A DNA stretch of 64,000 bases from Pseudoxanthomonas sangjuensis (GTDB taxonomy: Bacteria > Pseudomonadota > Gammaproteobacteria > Xanthomonadales > Xanthomonadaceae), in the NCBI RefSeq assembly GCF_010211755.1, contig NZ_PDWR01000007.1:80803-144802 (forward strand), in the 5' to 3' direction. The notes below the pieces were generated by a model. The model was not told where the DNA came from, made no database searches, and worked only from the letters and a program-made list of their open reading frames with translations. Position numbers and translations under genes: made by a program. Shown here one piece after another: positions 1 through 7,669 of the stretch. Numbering within the stretch: the stretch's first letter is position 1; the number at the start of each line of letters is the position of its first letter.

Positions 1-182
1 GTCGCCAGCAGCACGTAGGCGAGGCTGGCCAGTGAGAACAGCAGCGTGCCGAAGGCGATGGTCCATTTGCGATCGGTCAACGTGGACAGCAGGATCGGGA
101 TGTCGATGTCGTCGTCGCGCGGCGCCGACGACGGCAACAGGTGCAGGTTGGCTTGCGTGCGCGGGATCAGATGGCTGGGCAT
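1..182 (-). CDS. Wzc/Wzz-like polysaccharide chain-length kinase, N-terminal fragment (partial)
   Basis: Partial gene running off the left edge; only about 60 N-terminal residues are visible. They read as a polar start, then DIDIPILLSTLTDRKW, then a hydrophobic stretch ending SLAYVLLA. This is the pattern of the N-terminal Wzz domain and first membrane segment of Wzc/Etk/GumC proteins, inner-membrane regulators of exopolysaccharide or capsule chain length that often carry a C-terminal tyrosine autokinase. The kinase half is outside the window, so kinase activity cannot be confirmed. The upstream Wzb-like phosphatase and WecA-like transferase on the same strand support a polysaccharide locus. 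It could also be a Wzz without a kinase domain. Confidence 0.7.
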   Translation of the reverse strand, partial: MPSHLIPRTQANLHLLPSSAPRDDDIDIPILLSTLTDRKWTIAFGTLLFSLASLAYVLLA

Positions 183-291
183 GGATCGTTACCGAGTGTG
201 CAAGGATGGAAGGAAGGCATCGCCGGCGGCGCATTGCGGCGGCGCGCAAGCGGCGGCGGGCAGGAAGGCGGATGCGCGGGGCGCGGGCCGC

Positions 292-2046
292 TCACGAGGC
301 CTCCCACATGCCCGCGCGTCCCGGGTTTGGCGCACCTGCGCCCCGCGCCGGGGCCAGCAAGGCCTGGTCCGCAGGGCGCAGGCACGCCAATGCATCGACG
401 ATGCGCGTGCAGGCGCCGCCATCGTCGACCGGATCGCCGGCGACCAGCACGCGGTCCGCCGGCACCCCTTCGTCGATCAGCCGCTGGCTGGTGGATTCGT
501 CCGGCGCGACGTGCAGCGCGGCCAGCGCGCGCGCGATGCGCCGGCCCGGCTCGTCGCGCGCGTGCGCGGCGTCGACGCAGACGACGGGCACCTGGCTGTA
601 GTGCGCCGCCAGCGCCGTCGTCAGCGTGGCATCGGTATCGCCCGGCACCAGCACCAGGTCGGGCCGCACATCGCCCATCACCCGCTGCAGTCCGTCCAGC
701 GGCATCGCCTGCGTCCCGGACTGCCCAGAGGGCTGCGACGGCACTTCGATGTCGGCGACGAGATCGAACGCGTCCAGCACCCGCGCGGTCGTCCGCTCCG
801 CCGCCTGCGCCACGCACAGCGTGGATTCGAAGCGGGCATCGCGGGCGAGCCGCTGCGCGATCGGCGCGAGCTGGTGCGCGTCCCGCCCATCGGCCAGTAC
901 GCACAACGCCTTCACCGGCGCATGGGGCGCCGCCCCGTCGACCGCCGCGAGATCCTCCGCCAGCGGCGCGGCGGGCTCAGTGGCCTCGCCGTCGGCGCCG
1001 GGCGCCGTCGCGGCGCGGCGCCTGCGCGCGAGCATCGGCGACAGCCAGAGCACATAGGCCACCAGGCAGGCGAGGAAGGCCGTGGCCCTGCTCGGCTCCG
1101 GCAGCTTGCGCATGCCGTAGCCGAGCAATGCCAGCGCGCCGCACAGCAGCGCGATGCACAGCAGCGTCACGCGCGGCGACAGGCCCGCATCCAGCAGCAG
1201 GTGATGCAGGTGCTGGCGGTCGGCGCGGAAAGGCGAACCCCCGTTGCGCAGGCGACGGTACATCACCGACAGCGTGTCCATGACCGGCACGGCGACGCAC
1301 CACATCACGTCCACCGGCGCCATCCGCGCCACCCTGGGGTGGCTCAGGTAGATCAGGCTCCATGCCAGCAGGAAGCCGATCAGCGTGCTGCCGGCGTCGC
1401 CCATGAATATCTTGCGGCCGTCTGGCCAGCCCAGGTTGACGCAGAGGTAGGGGATCAGCGCCGCGAACAGCACCTGCAGCAGGAACAACACGCTCGGCGC
1501 CGAATGCCGTTCGTCGAACAGCAGGATCGCGCCGATGCAGATCATCGCGACCGTGGCCGCCAGCCCGTCGATGCCGTCGAGCATGTTGAAAGCGTTGATC
1601 AGCCCGACCACCGCCACCACGGTGAAGGGGATCGCGAACGGCCCCAGGCCGAAAGGGTCGCCGACGACGGCGAAATCGCCCAGGTTGCGCACGTAGATGC
1701 CGGACAGGGCGACGACCAGCAGCGTCGCGCCGCCCTCGATGAACAAGCGCGCGCGCACGCTCAGGTCGTGCGCATCGTCGAACACGCCCGCGACGACGAT
1801 GACCACGGCGCCGGCCATCAGGCTGGTGACGAAGCGGTCGAGATAGCCCAGGTAGGTCAGGCCGACCAGCGTTCCCAGGAAAAAACACAGGCCGCCGACG
1901 AGCGGGATCCGGCCACGATGCTGCTTGCGGTTCCCCGGCCGGTCGATGAGCCCGATCGTGCGCGCCCACGGCCGGATCGAGAAAATGGCGAACAGGGTGA
2001 CGGCCAGTGCGATGGCGCTGGCGGCGATCAGCTTGGGATCTCTCAT
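292..2046 (-). CDS. WecA-like undecaprenyl-phosphate glycosyl-1-phosphate transferase fused to a degenerate WecB-like domain
   Basis: Inner-membrane enzyme of the MraY/WecA family (584 aa), expected to load a HexNAc-1-phosphate onto undecaprenyl phosphate to start O-antigen, ECA-like or capsule units. Family motifs are present: DDAHD at residues 90-94, NAFNMLDGIDG at 151-161, MGDAG near 215-219 and HLHHL near 279-283, within many hydrophobic segments up to about residue 355. Residues about 378-560 form a second domain that follows the N-terminal Rossmann half of UDP-GlcNAc 2-epimerase (VLVPGDTDATLTTALAA corresponds to the WecB VHGDT stretch) but lacks the C-terminal half and most catalytic residues. 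The start at 2046 is preceded by GAGGAG; an in-frame upstream start would add a low-complexity leader. Gene order suggests coupling to the Wzc-like gene downstream. Confidence 0.85.
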   Translation of the reverse strand: MRDPKLIAASAIALAVTLFAIFSIRPWARTIGLIDRPGNRKQHRGRIPLVGGLCFFLGTLVGLTYLGYLDRFVTSLMAGAVVIVVAGVFDDAHDLSVRARLFIEGGATLLVVALSGIYVRNLGDFAVVGDPFGLGPFAIPFTVVAVVGLINAFNMLDGIDGLAATVAMICIGAILLFDERHSAPSVLFLLQVLFAALIPYLCVNLGWPDGRKIFMGDAGSTLIGFLLAWSLIYLSHPRVARMAPVDVMWCVAVPVMDTLSVMYRRLRNGGSPFRADRQHLHHLLLDAGLSPRVTLLCIALLCGALALLGYGMRKLPEPSRATAFLACLVAYVLWLSPMLARRRRAATAPGADGEATEPAAPLAEDLAAVDGAAPHAPVKALCVLADGRDAHQLAPIAQRLARDARFESTLCVAQAAERTTARVLDAFDLVADIEVPSQPSGQSGTQAMPLDGLQRVMGDVRPDLVLVPGDTDATLTTALAAHYSQVPVVCVDAAHARDEPGRRIARALAALHVAPDESTSQRLIDEGVPADRVLVAGDPVDDGGACTRIVDALACLRPADQALLAPARGAGAPNPGRAGMWEAS

Positions 2047-2317
2047 GCACGCACGCTCCTCGTATCGGGGCCGGTGGCGATGCGCCGCATGCGTTCCGCG
2101 ACGACGGCGACACCGGCTTCGACACGATGGCAATGCAACGCGTGCCGCATCACCGCCGTGCCAGACTCGGATCGAATCTAGGCATCCCCGTTTGATGCGC
2201 CCGTGAATTTCGCTGATTCACTCTCGTGAAGCGGCAGGTTCACTTATGGATGGATTCAGCAAGGTGTAGCGGAATCGATCGATCGCCACAAAAATGAAGA
2301 GGACGCTTCGCCATGCG

Positions 2318-2764
2318 TCACAGCCTTTCCCGCCATTTGCATACCGCCGACTCGATGCGTGCGTAGACATTCTCGAACGCATCCTGTGCGCGCCCGAACG
2401 GATCGCGGATGTCGGCGCCGTCCTGCCAGCGGGACAACAGGAACGCTTTCCCGCGCAACGTCGGCGACAGCGCCAGCAGGGCGGCGACATGCCGTTGCTC
2501 CATCGCCAGCACCAGATCGCAGCGCTCGAGTTCCTCGCGGTCGAGCTGCCGCGCCCGATGCGTGCGCGCGCTGAACCCGTGCGCGGCGAGCGCGCGTTCG
2601 GCGGCCGGATCGATCGGGGCGCCATTCACGGCCGCCAATCCGGCCGACGCGACCGTCAGTTCCATCGCCGCTGCGGCCAGATGGCGCCGCATCACCGCCT
2701 CGGCCATCGGACTGCGGCAGACGTTGCCTCGACAGACGATCAGGATGTGGCGTGACATGGGCAT
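2318..2764 (-). CDS. Low-molecular-weight protein-tyrosine phosphatase (Wzb/Etp-like)
   Basis: Small cytoplasmic phosphatase of 148 aa. The P-loop C11-RGNVC-R17-S-P fits the CX5R signature, and DPFG near the C-terminus carries the usual general-acid Asp. In polysaccharide loci such enzymes dephosphorylate the tyrosine-rich tail of the Wzc kinase and reset chain-length control; the Wzc-like gene at the window edge, on the same strand, is the likely partner. The start at 2764 has AGGGAG about 6 nt upstream; the Met two codons later (2758) is the alternative. The 271 bp between this gene and the WecA-like gene holds no recognisable gene and may carry the latter's promoter. Confidence 0.88.
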   Translation of the reverse strand: MPMSRHILIVCRGNVCRSPMAEAVMRRHLAAAAMELTVASAGLAAVNGAPIDPAAERALAAHGFSARTHRARQLDREELERCDLVLAMEQRHVAALLALSPTLRGKAFLLSRWQDGADIRDPFGRAQDAFENVYARIESAVCKWRERL

Positions 2765-2840
2765 CGCGCTCCCTGCCGGGGAAGGCTTCCGGCGCGGCCT
2801 GGGCAGCCGGGGCCGTCGGCACCCCGGCGTATCCGGCCGC

Positions 2841-4208
2841 TCAGGCCGGGCAGTGGCGGTCGGCCACGGCGAGCGCCTCGTCGACGATCGCCAGCCCTTC
2901 GCGCAACGCCGGCTCGTCGATGACCAGCGGCGGCGCCACGTGCAGGCGATTGCCGGCGACGAAGGGCCACAGCCCGCGCCGCTTGCATGCGGCCGCGAAT
3001 TCCAGCATCGGCGCGTTGTCCGCGCCGGACGCGTTGAACGGCACCAGCGGCTCGCGGGAATCCTGATTGCGCACCAGTTCGATCGCCCAGAACGCGCCGA
3101 GGCCGCGCACCTCGCCGACGCATGGATGGCGCTGCTGCATCGCGCGCAGCGCCGGGCCGATCAGCGTTTCCCCCAGCGTGCGCGCGCGTTCGATGAGGTT
3201 TTCCTCGCGATAGATGCCGATGCAGGCGACCGCCGCGGCGCAGGCGAGCGGATGCCCGGCATAGGTGAGCCCGCCCGGATACGCGCGCACGGCGAAACTC
3301 GCGGCGACCGCATCGCTCATGATCACCCCGCCCAGCGGCACGTAGCCGGAGTTGACGCCCTTGGCGAAGGCGATCAGGTCCGGCACGACGTTCCAGCGAT
3401 CGACCGCGAACCATTCGCCGCAACGGCCGAAGCCGGCCATCACCTCGTCGGCGATCATGACGATGCCGTGCGCGTCGCACAGCGCGCGCACGCCCTGCAG
3501 ATAGCCGTCCGGCGGCACCAGGACGCCGTTGGCGCCGACCACCGATTCGACAAGGACCGCGGCGATGCCCTGCGCGCCCTCGACCATGATCGTGTCGGCC
3601 AGGTGCGCCAGCGCGCGCGTGCATTCCTCCTGCGCGTTCGAGGCGTGGAAGGCGGAACGATAGAGGTACGGCCCCCAGAAGCGGGCGTAGCCCGGTGCGC
3701 CCGGCTCCGACGGCCATCGCCGCGGATCGCCGGACGCGGTGATCGCGCCCGTGGTCGCGCCGTGGTAGCTGCGATACGCGGTCAGCACCTTGTGCCGCCC
3801 GGTATGCAGCCGCGCCATGCGGACCGCGTGCTCCACCGCTTCCGCGCCGCCATTGGTGAAGAACACGCGATCCAGGCCGCCGGGCGCGACCCCGGCGATC
3901 AGCCGCGCGGCCTCGCTGGTCGCCGCGTTGGCGTGGTACGGCGCGATGGTGCACAGGCGTCCGGCCTGGGCGCGGATCGCCGCGACCAGCTTCGGATGCT
4001 GGTGGCCGACGTTGGCGTTGACCAGTTGGCTGGAGAAGTCGAGCCAGCGCCGACCGTCCTCGTCGCGGAAGTACGCGCCTTCCGCGCCGACGACGACGGT
4101 CGGCGCCAACGCGCCGTGCGCCGACCACGGATGCAGCACGTGCCGGCGATCGTCGCGACGCACGGGCGAAACGTCGTCGCGCATGCCGTCCATGCGGTCG
4201 TCGCCCAT
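2841..4208 (-). CDS. Class III PLP-dependent aminotransferase
   Basis: Cytoplasmic PLP enzyme of 455 aa, normal length for class III (omega) aminotransferases. Visible motifs: TNGGAEAVEHAVRMAR near 118-133 (phosphate binding), YHGATTGA near 148-155, IADEVMAGFGR with D254 for the pyridine nitrogen, and FAKGVNSGYVPLGG with K283 as the Schiff-base lysine. The substrate cannot be read from sequence; the family includes beta-Ala:pyruvate, GABA and diamine aminotransferases. It ends a three-gene operon after the VOC and heme-oxygenase-like genes (gap 9 bp), so its substrate is probably set by those partners. The start at 4208 is the longest; Met6 or Met9 are also possible. Confidence 0.88.
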   Translation of the reverse strand: MGDDRMDGMRDDVSPVRRDDRRHVLHPWSAHGALAPTVVVGAEGAYFRDEDGRRWLDFSSQLVNANVGHQHPKLVAAIRAQAGRLCTIAPYHANAATSEAARLIAGVAPGGLDRVFFTNGGAEAVEHAVRMARLHTGRHKVLTAYRSYHGATTGAITASGDPRRWPSEPGAPGYARFWGPYLYRSAFHASNAQEECTRALAHLADTIMVEGAQGIAAVLVESVVGANGVLVPPDGYLQGVRALCDAHGIVMIADEVMAGFGRCGEWFAVDRWNVVPDLIAFAKGVNSGYVPLGGVIMSDAVAASFAVRAYPGGLTYAGHPLACAAAVACIGIYREENLIERARTLGETLIGPALRAMQQRHPCVGEVRGLGAFWAIELVRNQDSREPLVPFNASGADNAPMLEFAAACKRRGLWPFVAGNRLHVAPPLVIDEPALREGLAIVDEALAVADRHCPA

Positions 4209-4217
4209 CGCGCGCCC

Positions 4218-4637
4218 TCAGGGAATGAAGGTCTGTTCCGGATCGTCGAACGACTTGAACTCCAATGCGTTGCCCGACGGATCGAACAGGAACATCGTCA
4301 CGTGCTGGCCGGGCTTGCCCTTCAGGCGCAGGTGCGGCTCCTCGGCGAACGCCACGCCCGCGCCACGCAGCCGGTTCGCCAGCCCTTCCCAAGCCGCGCG
4401 GTCGAGGTTCATGCCGAAGTGCGGCACCGGCACCGCCTCGCCGTCGAAGCGGCCGCTCTGCAGCGGCTGGCCTTCGGGCGAAACGTGCGCGACCAGGTGG
4501 TGCCCGAAGAAGTCGAAGTCCTGGTAGCTCGTGTCGCTGCGTCCCTGCGGGCAGCCGATGACCTCGCCGTAGAAATGGCGCGCCTCGTCGAGGTCGCGCA
4601 CCGGGAAGGCAAGGTGGAACTGGGCGATGCGGTTCAT
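4218..4637 (-). CDS. VOC-superfamily protein (COG3565-like extradiol dioxygenase fold)
   Basis: Protein of 139 aa with two beta-alpha-beta-beta-beta modules of the vicinal oxygen chelate fold. Likely metal ligands are present: H8 in FHLAF, the His of VPHFG near 73, and the Glu of NALEF near 127. FDFFGHHLVAH and DPSGNALEFKSF are typical of the predicted-dioxygenase branch rather than of glyoxalase I. The ATG overlaps the stop of the upstream heme-oxygenase-like gene by 4 nt (ATGA at 4634-4637), so the two are probably translationally coupled. The true reaction is unknown; metal-dependent ring or C-C bond oxidation is an inference from the family. Confidence 0.85.
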   Translation of the reverse strand: MNRIAQFHLAFPVRDLDEARHFYGEVIGCPQGRSDTSYQDFDFFGHHLVAHVSPEGQPLQSGRFDGEAVPVPHFGMNLDRAAWEGLANRLRGAGVAFAEEPHLRLKGKPGQHVTMFLFDPSGNALEFKSFDDPEQTFIP

Positions 4638-5413
4638 GCCGTCGCGCCCCGGCGCGGGACGCACTCCTCGAAGATGTTCTGCCAGAACCGGTTCCAGGCG
4701 GTGATGCTGCGCTCGTAGCCGAGCGCCAGCTCGGGCAGCGCGGCGGGCTCCTCGCGGATGTAGTCGTCGATCGCCCGGCGGGTCAGCTCGCCGTGCACGA
4801 TGTCGACCTCGCCGGTATGGATGGTCCAGAACTCCCACTCGATGCCGTCCGCATGCGCGCGGATGTACGGGTGCTCGCGCAGGTGCTCGAACATCACCGA
4901 CAAATAGGTCTGGCACAGGCATTCGCCGCCCATGCCGCGCAGGCCCACGCCGAAGGCCGGGCTGCGCTCGGCCAGCTCGTCGCTGAGCGCTTCGAGGATC
5001 GCGCCATTGCGCGGCAGGCGGCGCCCGAGTTCCTCCGCCGGCACGCCGATGCTGGCGAGGAAGCGGTCGTAGACTTCCGGGTGCGCCTTCGCGGGGTCGC
5101 CTTCGCCGAGCTCCTCGGCGAGGATCTGGCCCAGCAGGCTGCGCAATCCGCCGAACGGCAGCTTCGCCAGCAGCAGCGCGAGGTCCTTGATGTAGTCGAT
5201 GGTGAAGAAACGGTACTGCATGCACACGCGGCGCATCGCCTCGACGGACAGCAGGGGCAGCGCTTCCATCCGCCGCCCGGCGAGCGCCTCCGTCGCTTCC
5301 TTCGCCCGGTCGGCGAATTCCCAGAAGCTGTCGCGGTCCAGCGCGCGCGGCGGGATCGCGCCGGATTGCGCGAAGGTCGCCCGCGCGGCGTTCGGATGAT
5401 CTTGCAATGCCAT
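4634..5413 (-). CDS. Heme-oxygenase-fold iron-containing redox enzyme family protein (HDO-like)
   Basis: All-helical protein of 259 aa resembling the iron-containing redox enzyme / heme-oxygenase-like diiron family. Candidate metal ligands: E104-x6-H111 (EGDPAKAH), E164 (GGEC), and the helix around H199, E202, D204 and H207 (IHTGEVDIVH). Known family members oxidise or cleave C-N and C-C bonds in small-molecule pathways; which reaction occurs here cannot be read. The last helix has H-x4-D-x2-H, one residue longer than the spacing I recall for diiron members. The start at 5413 is preceded by GGAGTGG. It is the first gene of an operon with a VOC protein and an aminotransferase, and is divergent from a QueC-like gene. 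Confidence 0.75.
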   Translation of the reverse strand: MALQDHPNAARATFAQSGAIPPRALDRDSFWEFADRAKEATEALAGRRMEALPLLSVEAMRRVCMQYRFFTIDYIKDLALLLAKLPFGGLRSLLGQILAEELGEGDPAKAHPEVYDRFLASIGVPAEELGRRLPRNGAILEALSDELAERSPAFGVGLRGMGGECLCQTYLSVMFEHLREHPYIRAHADGIEWEFWTIHTGEVDIVHGELTRRAIDDYIREEPAALPELALGYERSITAWNRFWQNIFEECVPRRGATA

Positions 5414-5709
5414 GCAGCCACTCCGTTGACGACGGATGCGCACGAGTGTCACTGCCGCGATGCAGTCGCGGAGTGAAGGAATCGCGATGATGGCGGGATC
5501 GCGGCGCGCTCCGCGCGCGCGATTCACTTCGCGTTGACCAACGTGGCGTAGTTTCGACAACGATGAATGCAGTCGTGCGCGCTTCCCTCCGCGATTGCGG
5601 AATGCGCCCGCATTCATCTTCCGCAACCGCGGGCCGGGTTCATCCGCGGTTGCGCAAACTGGCAACGCAACGCGGTATCCATCGGCTTTCCGGACGGAAC
5701 ACCACCAGG
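5414..5709. other. Divergent intergenic region between the HDO-like and QueC-like genes
   Basis: About 296 bp between the two divergent start codons chosen here. It must hold the promoter of the aminotransferase/VOC/HDO operon and probably that of the QueC-like gene. No strong operator or sigma-70 pair could be picked out by eye. An ATG at 5563 in frame with the QueC-like gene would extend it by 49 poorly conserved Arg/Ser-rich residues and shrink this spacer to about 150 bp. Confidence 0.5.
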
Positions 5710-6561
5710 GTGAGCGCAGGAACCACATCGCCACAGACGACGCCCGCCGCCGACTTCCCGGCGACGCACCTGCTGTGGACCGGCGGCTGGGATTCGACCT
5801 TCCGCCTCCTGCAGTTGCTCCTGCTGCATCGCGTTCCGGTGGTGCCGCATTACCTGGAGGATCCCGCGCGCGCATCGACCCGGATCGAACTGGAGACGAT
5901 GGCGCGCATCGGCGATCGCATTCGCCACGACTGGCCGCACACCCGCGAACTGCTGCGGCCGCTGCGCGTCGCGCGCGTGGCAGACGTCGAGGTCGATGCG
6001 GGGATCGCCAGCGCGCTGCAGGCGATACGCCGCCGCAGCTACATCGGCAGCCAGTACGCGTGGCTGCCGGCGTTCTGCAGGCAGCACGGCATCGACGACA
6101 TGGAGTTGGGCGTGCACGTGGACGACAAGGTGCAGGCGCTGCTGCGCGGGTTCGTGACCACGTTCGAGCATCCCTGCGGTTACCGGAGCCTCCGCGTCGA
6201 CCCCAGGCACGAAGCCTCGGCCGAATACCGGCTGTTCCGCTGGTTCAGCTTCCCGCTGTTCGGCATCGACAAGGTCGGCATCGGCCGCCAGGCCGAAGCC
6301 GAAGGCTGGGGCGCGGTGATGGAGATGACCTGGTTCTGCCACAACCCGGTGCGCGGCAGGCCCTGCGGCATCTGCGCGCCCTGCCTCTACACCATCGAGG
6401 AAGGGCTGGCGCACCGGGTGCCGCCGTCGCGGCGCGTGCTGTCGCTGCTCTATCGCCGCTTCGTGTTGCCGCTGAAGTCGCCGCTGCGGCGATTGCGCGC
6501 ATGGCTGCGCGGCAACCGGAACGGCGCGCGTCCCGCCGCCCCCGACCTCGGCGGTCCGTGA
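5710..6561 (+). CDS. QueC-like PP-loop ATP-pyrophosphatase with Zn-ribbon
   Basis: Predicted cytoplasmic nucleotide-activating enzyme of 283 aa. T24-GGWDST-F31 is a PP-loop of the SGGxDST type that binds ATP. The C-terminal four-cysteine cluster C210-x8-C219-x2-C222-x2-C225 matches the zinc site of 7-cyano-7-deazaguanine synthase QueC. The middle is diverged and a basic tail of about 55 residues follows the zinc site, so this is unlikely to be the housekeeping QueC. No queD, queE or queF lies nearby. The GTG at 5710 begins close to the fold; the ATG at 5563 adds an unconserved leader. QueC activates a carboxylate to an amide and nitrile, so a related carboxylate activation is possible but unproven. 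Confidence 0.7.
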   Translation: MSAGTTSPQTTPAADFPATHLLWTGGWDSTFRLLQLLLLHRVPVVPHYLEDPARASTRIELETMARIGDRIRHDWPHTRELLRPLRVARVADVEVDAGIASALQAIRRRSYIGSQYAWLPAFCRQHGIDDMELGVHVDDKVQALLRGFVTTFEHPCGYRSLRVDPRHEASAEYRLFRWFSFPLFGIDKVGIGRQAEAEGWGAVMEMTWFCHNPVRGRPCGICAPCLYTIEEGLAHRVPPSRRVLSLLYRRFVLPLKSPLRRLRAWLRGNRNGARPAAPDLGGP

Positions 6562-6606
6562 CGCGGGCCGCCCCGGGGTCTTTTGCGCAACGGCGGCGTT
6601 CGCGCG

Positions 6607-6852
6607 CTACGAATCGAACTTCAGGCGCAGCTGCGGCACTTCCGGCTGGAGCGCATCGAACAGGTCCTGGAATTCCTCTTCCATCAATTCGTCCGGCGCG
6701 TAGACCGCCACCGGTTCGCCGCCGCCGCGCGGCGGGCGCGGGCCCGCGCGACGCGAGAACAGCGCGCCATTCCAGCTGGCGAGTTCCGGCGCCTCTTCCC
6801 AATGCTCGACGGCATGGTTGTTCGGGCCCCACAACAGGACGATTTCGATCAT
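6607..6852 (-). CDS. Small acidic hypothetical protein
   Basis: I do not recognise this 81-aa protein. It starts MIEIVLLWGPNNHAVEHWEE and ends with an acidic segment (DELMEEEFQDLFDALQPE) and LRLKFDS; no signal peptide or membrane helix is visible. It is the last gene after the pirin and YcaC-like hydrolase genes on the same strand, with a 75-bp gap, and could share their transcript. The strand assignment is supported by the lack of a better gene on the other strand and a modest GGAG upstream of the start at 6852. Function is unknown. Confidence 0.55.
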   Translation of the reverse strand: MIEIVLLWGPNNHAVEHWEEAPELASWNGALFSRRAGPRPPRGGGEPVAVYAPDELMEEEFQDLFDALQPEVPQLRLKFDS

Positions 6853-6927
6853 GAGCCAGGCTCCATTCGGAGATCGGTGCGGAAACCGGCAGGGCTTGCC
6901 CGACGGGAAAGCCCTGCCGCAGCGGCC

Positions 6928-7569
6928 TCATTCGGCGCGATCGTAGGAGAACTGGATGCCCGCCGTGCCGCCGGTCTGGATGAACAGGTCGAGGAAGGCC
7001 GGCACCGTTTCCTTGCGCTGCCAGTCGCGCTGCAGTTCGCAGAACAGCTGCGCGACGCTGATCATTTTGCCACCGGCCTGCTCGATGCGGCGCAGGGCCA
7101 TTTCGTGCGCGGCGACCGAGGTCCCGCCGACGGCGTCGGCGACGACGTAGACCTCGTAGCCTTCCTTCAGCGCGTCCAGCGCGGGGAAGGTCAGGCAGGC
7201 TTCGGTCCACAGCGCGGTCATGATCAGCTTCCTGCGCCCGGTGGCTTCGACCGCCTTGCGGAACTCGACGTCCTCCCAGGAATTGATCGTGGTGCGGTCG
7301 TAGGTCGGATAGTCGCCCAGGACCTTGCGCAGGTGCGGGATCGGCGGCTTGTTGAGGCCGGTCTTGACGTTGACCGTGGAGTGCACGATCGGCAGGCCGT
7401 AGGCGACGGCGGCCCTGGCGGTGCCGACGATGTTGTTGATCAGCAACTGGCGGTCCATCGAGGCGATGGAATTCACCTGCACGGGCTGGTAGTCGATGAT
7501 GACGAAGGCGGCGTTCTGCGGGGTCAGCAGGTGGTCGTTGACGGGATCACGGATCGGTTCGCTTGCCAT
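6928..7569 (-). CDS. Isochorismatase-family hydrolase, YcaC-like
   Basis: Cytoplasmic cysteine hydrolase of 213 aa. D26 in FVIIDYQ and C125 in WTEACLTF are the expected catalytic Asp and Cys of the isochorismatase fold; a Lys near 82 could complete the triad. NAAFVIIDYQPVQVNSI and TALWTEACLTFPALDA place it in the YcaC branch, whose physiological substrate is not settled. The start at 7569 is preceded by GGAG. It follows the pirin gene on the same strand, separated by 100 bp with a GC hairpin, and both face away from a LysR regulator. This pairing is common and suggests joint control in stress or quinone/aromatic metabolism. Confidence 0.88.
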   Translation of the reverse strand: MASEPIRDPVNDHLLTPQNAAFVIIDYQPVQVNSIASMDRQLLINNIVGTARAAVAYGLPIVHSTVNVKTGLNKPPIPHLRKVLGDYPTYDRTTINSWEDVEFRKAVEATGRRKLIMTALWTEACLTFPALDALKEGYEVYVVADAVGGTSVAAHEMALRRIEQAGGKMISVAQLFCELQRDWQRKETVPAFLDLFIQTGGTAGIQFSYDRAE

Positions 7570-7637
7570 GGGAGTGCTCCGGTTGGATGTGTGCCGAAAC
7601 GCGGCACGCGTGTTGCGAAAGGATTTCCGCAAGGAAA

Positions 7638-7663
7638 GGCGCCGACCCCGAAGGGCCGGCGCC
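7638..7663 (-). terminator. GC-rich hairpin between pirin and YcaC-like genes
   Basis: GGCGCCG at 7638-7644 pairs with CGGCGCC at 7657-7663, and CCC and GGG inside can extend the stem. No clear T-run follows on the minus strand, so it is more likely an attenuating or mRNA-stabilising hairpin than a strict terminator. Confidence 0.4.
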
Positions 7664-7669
7664 GCGCCT

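Noticed and set aside
46..2181. A 711-codon plus-strand frame over the WecA-like gene
   Set aside because: Arg/Gln/His-rich shadow; the minus-strand protein has all MraY/WecA motifs and membrane helices.
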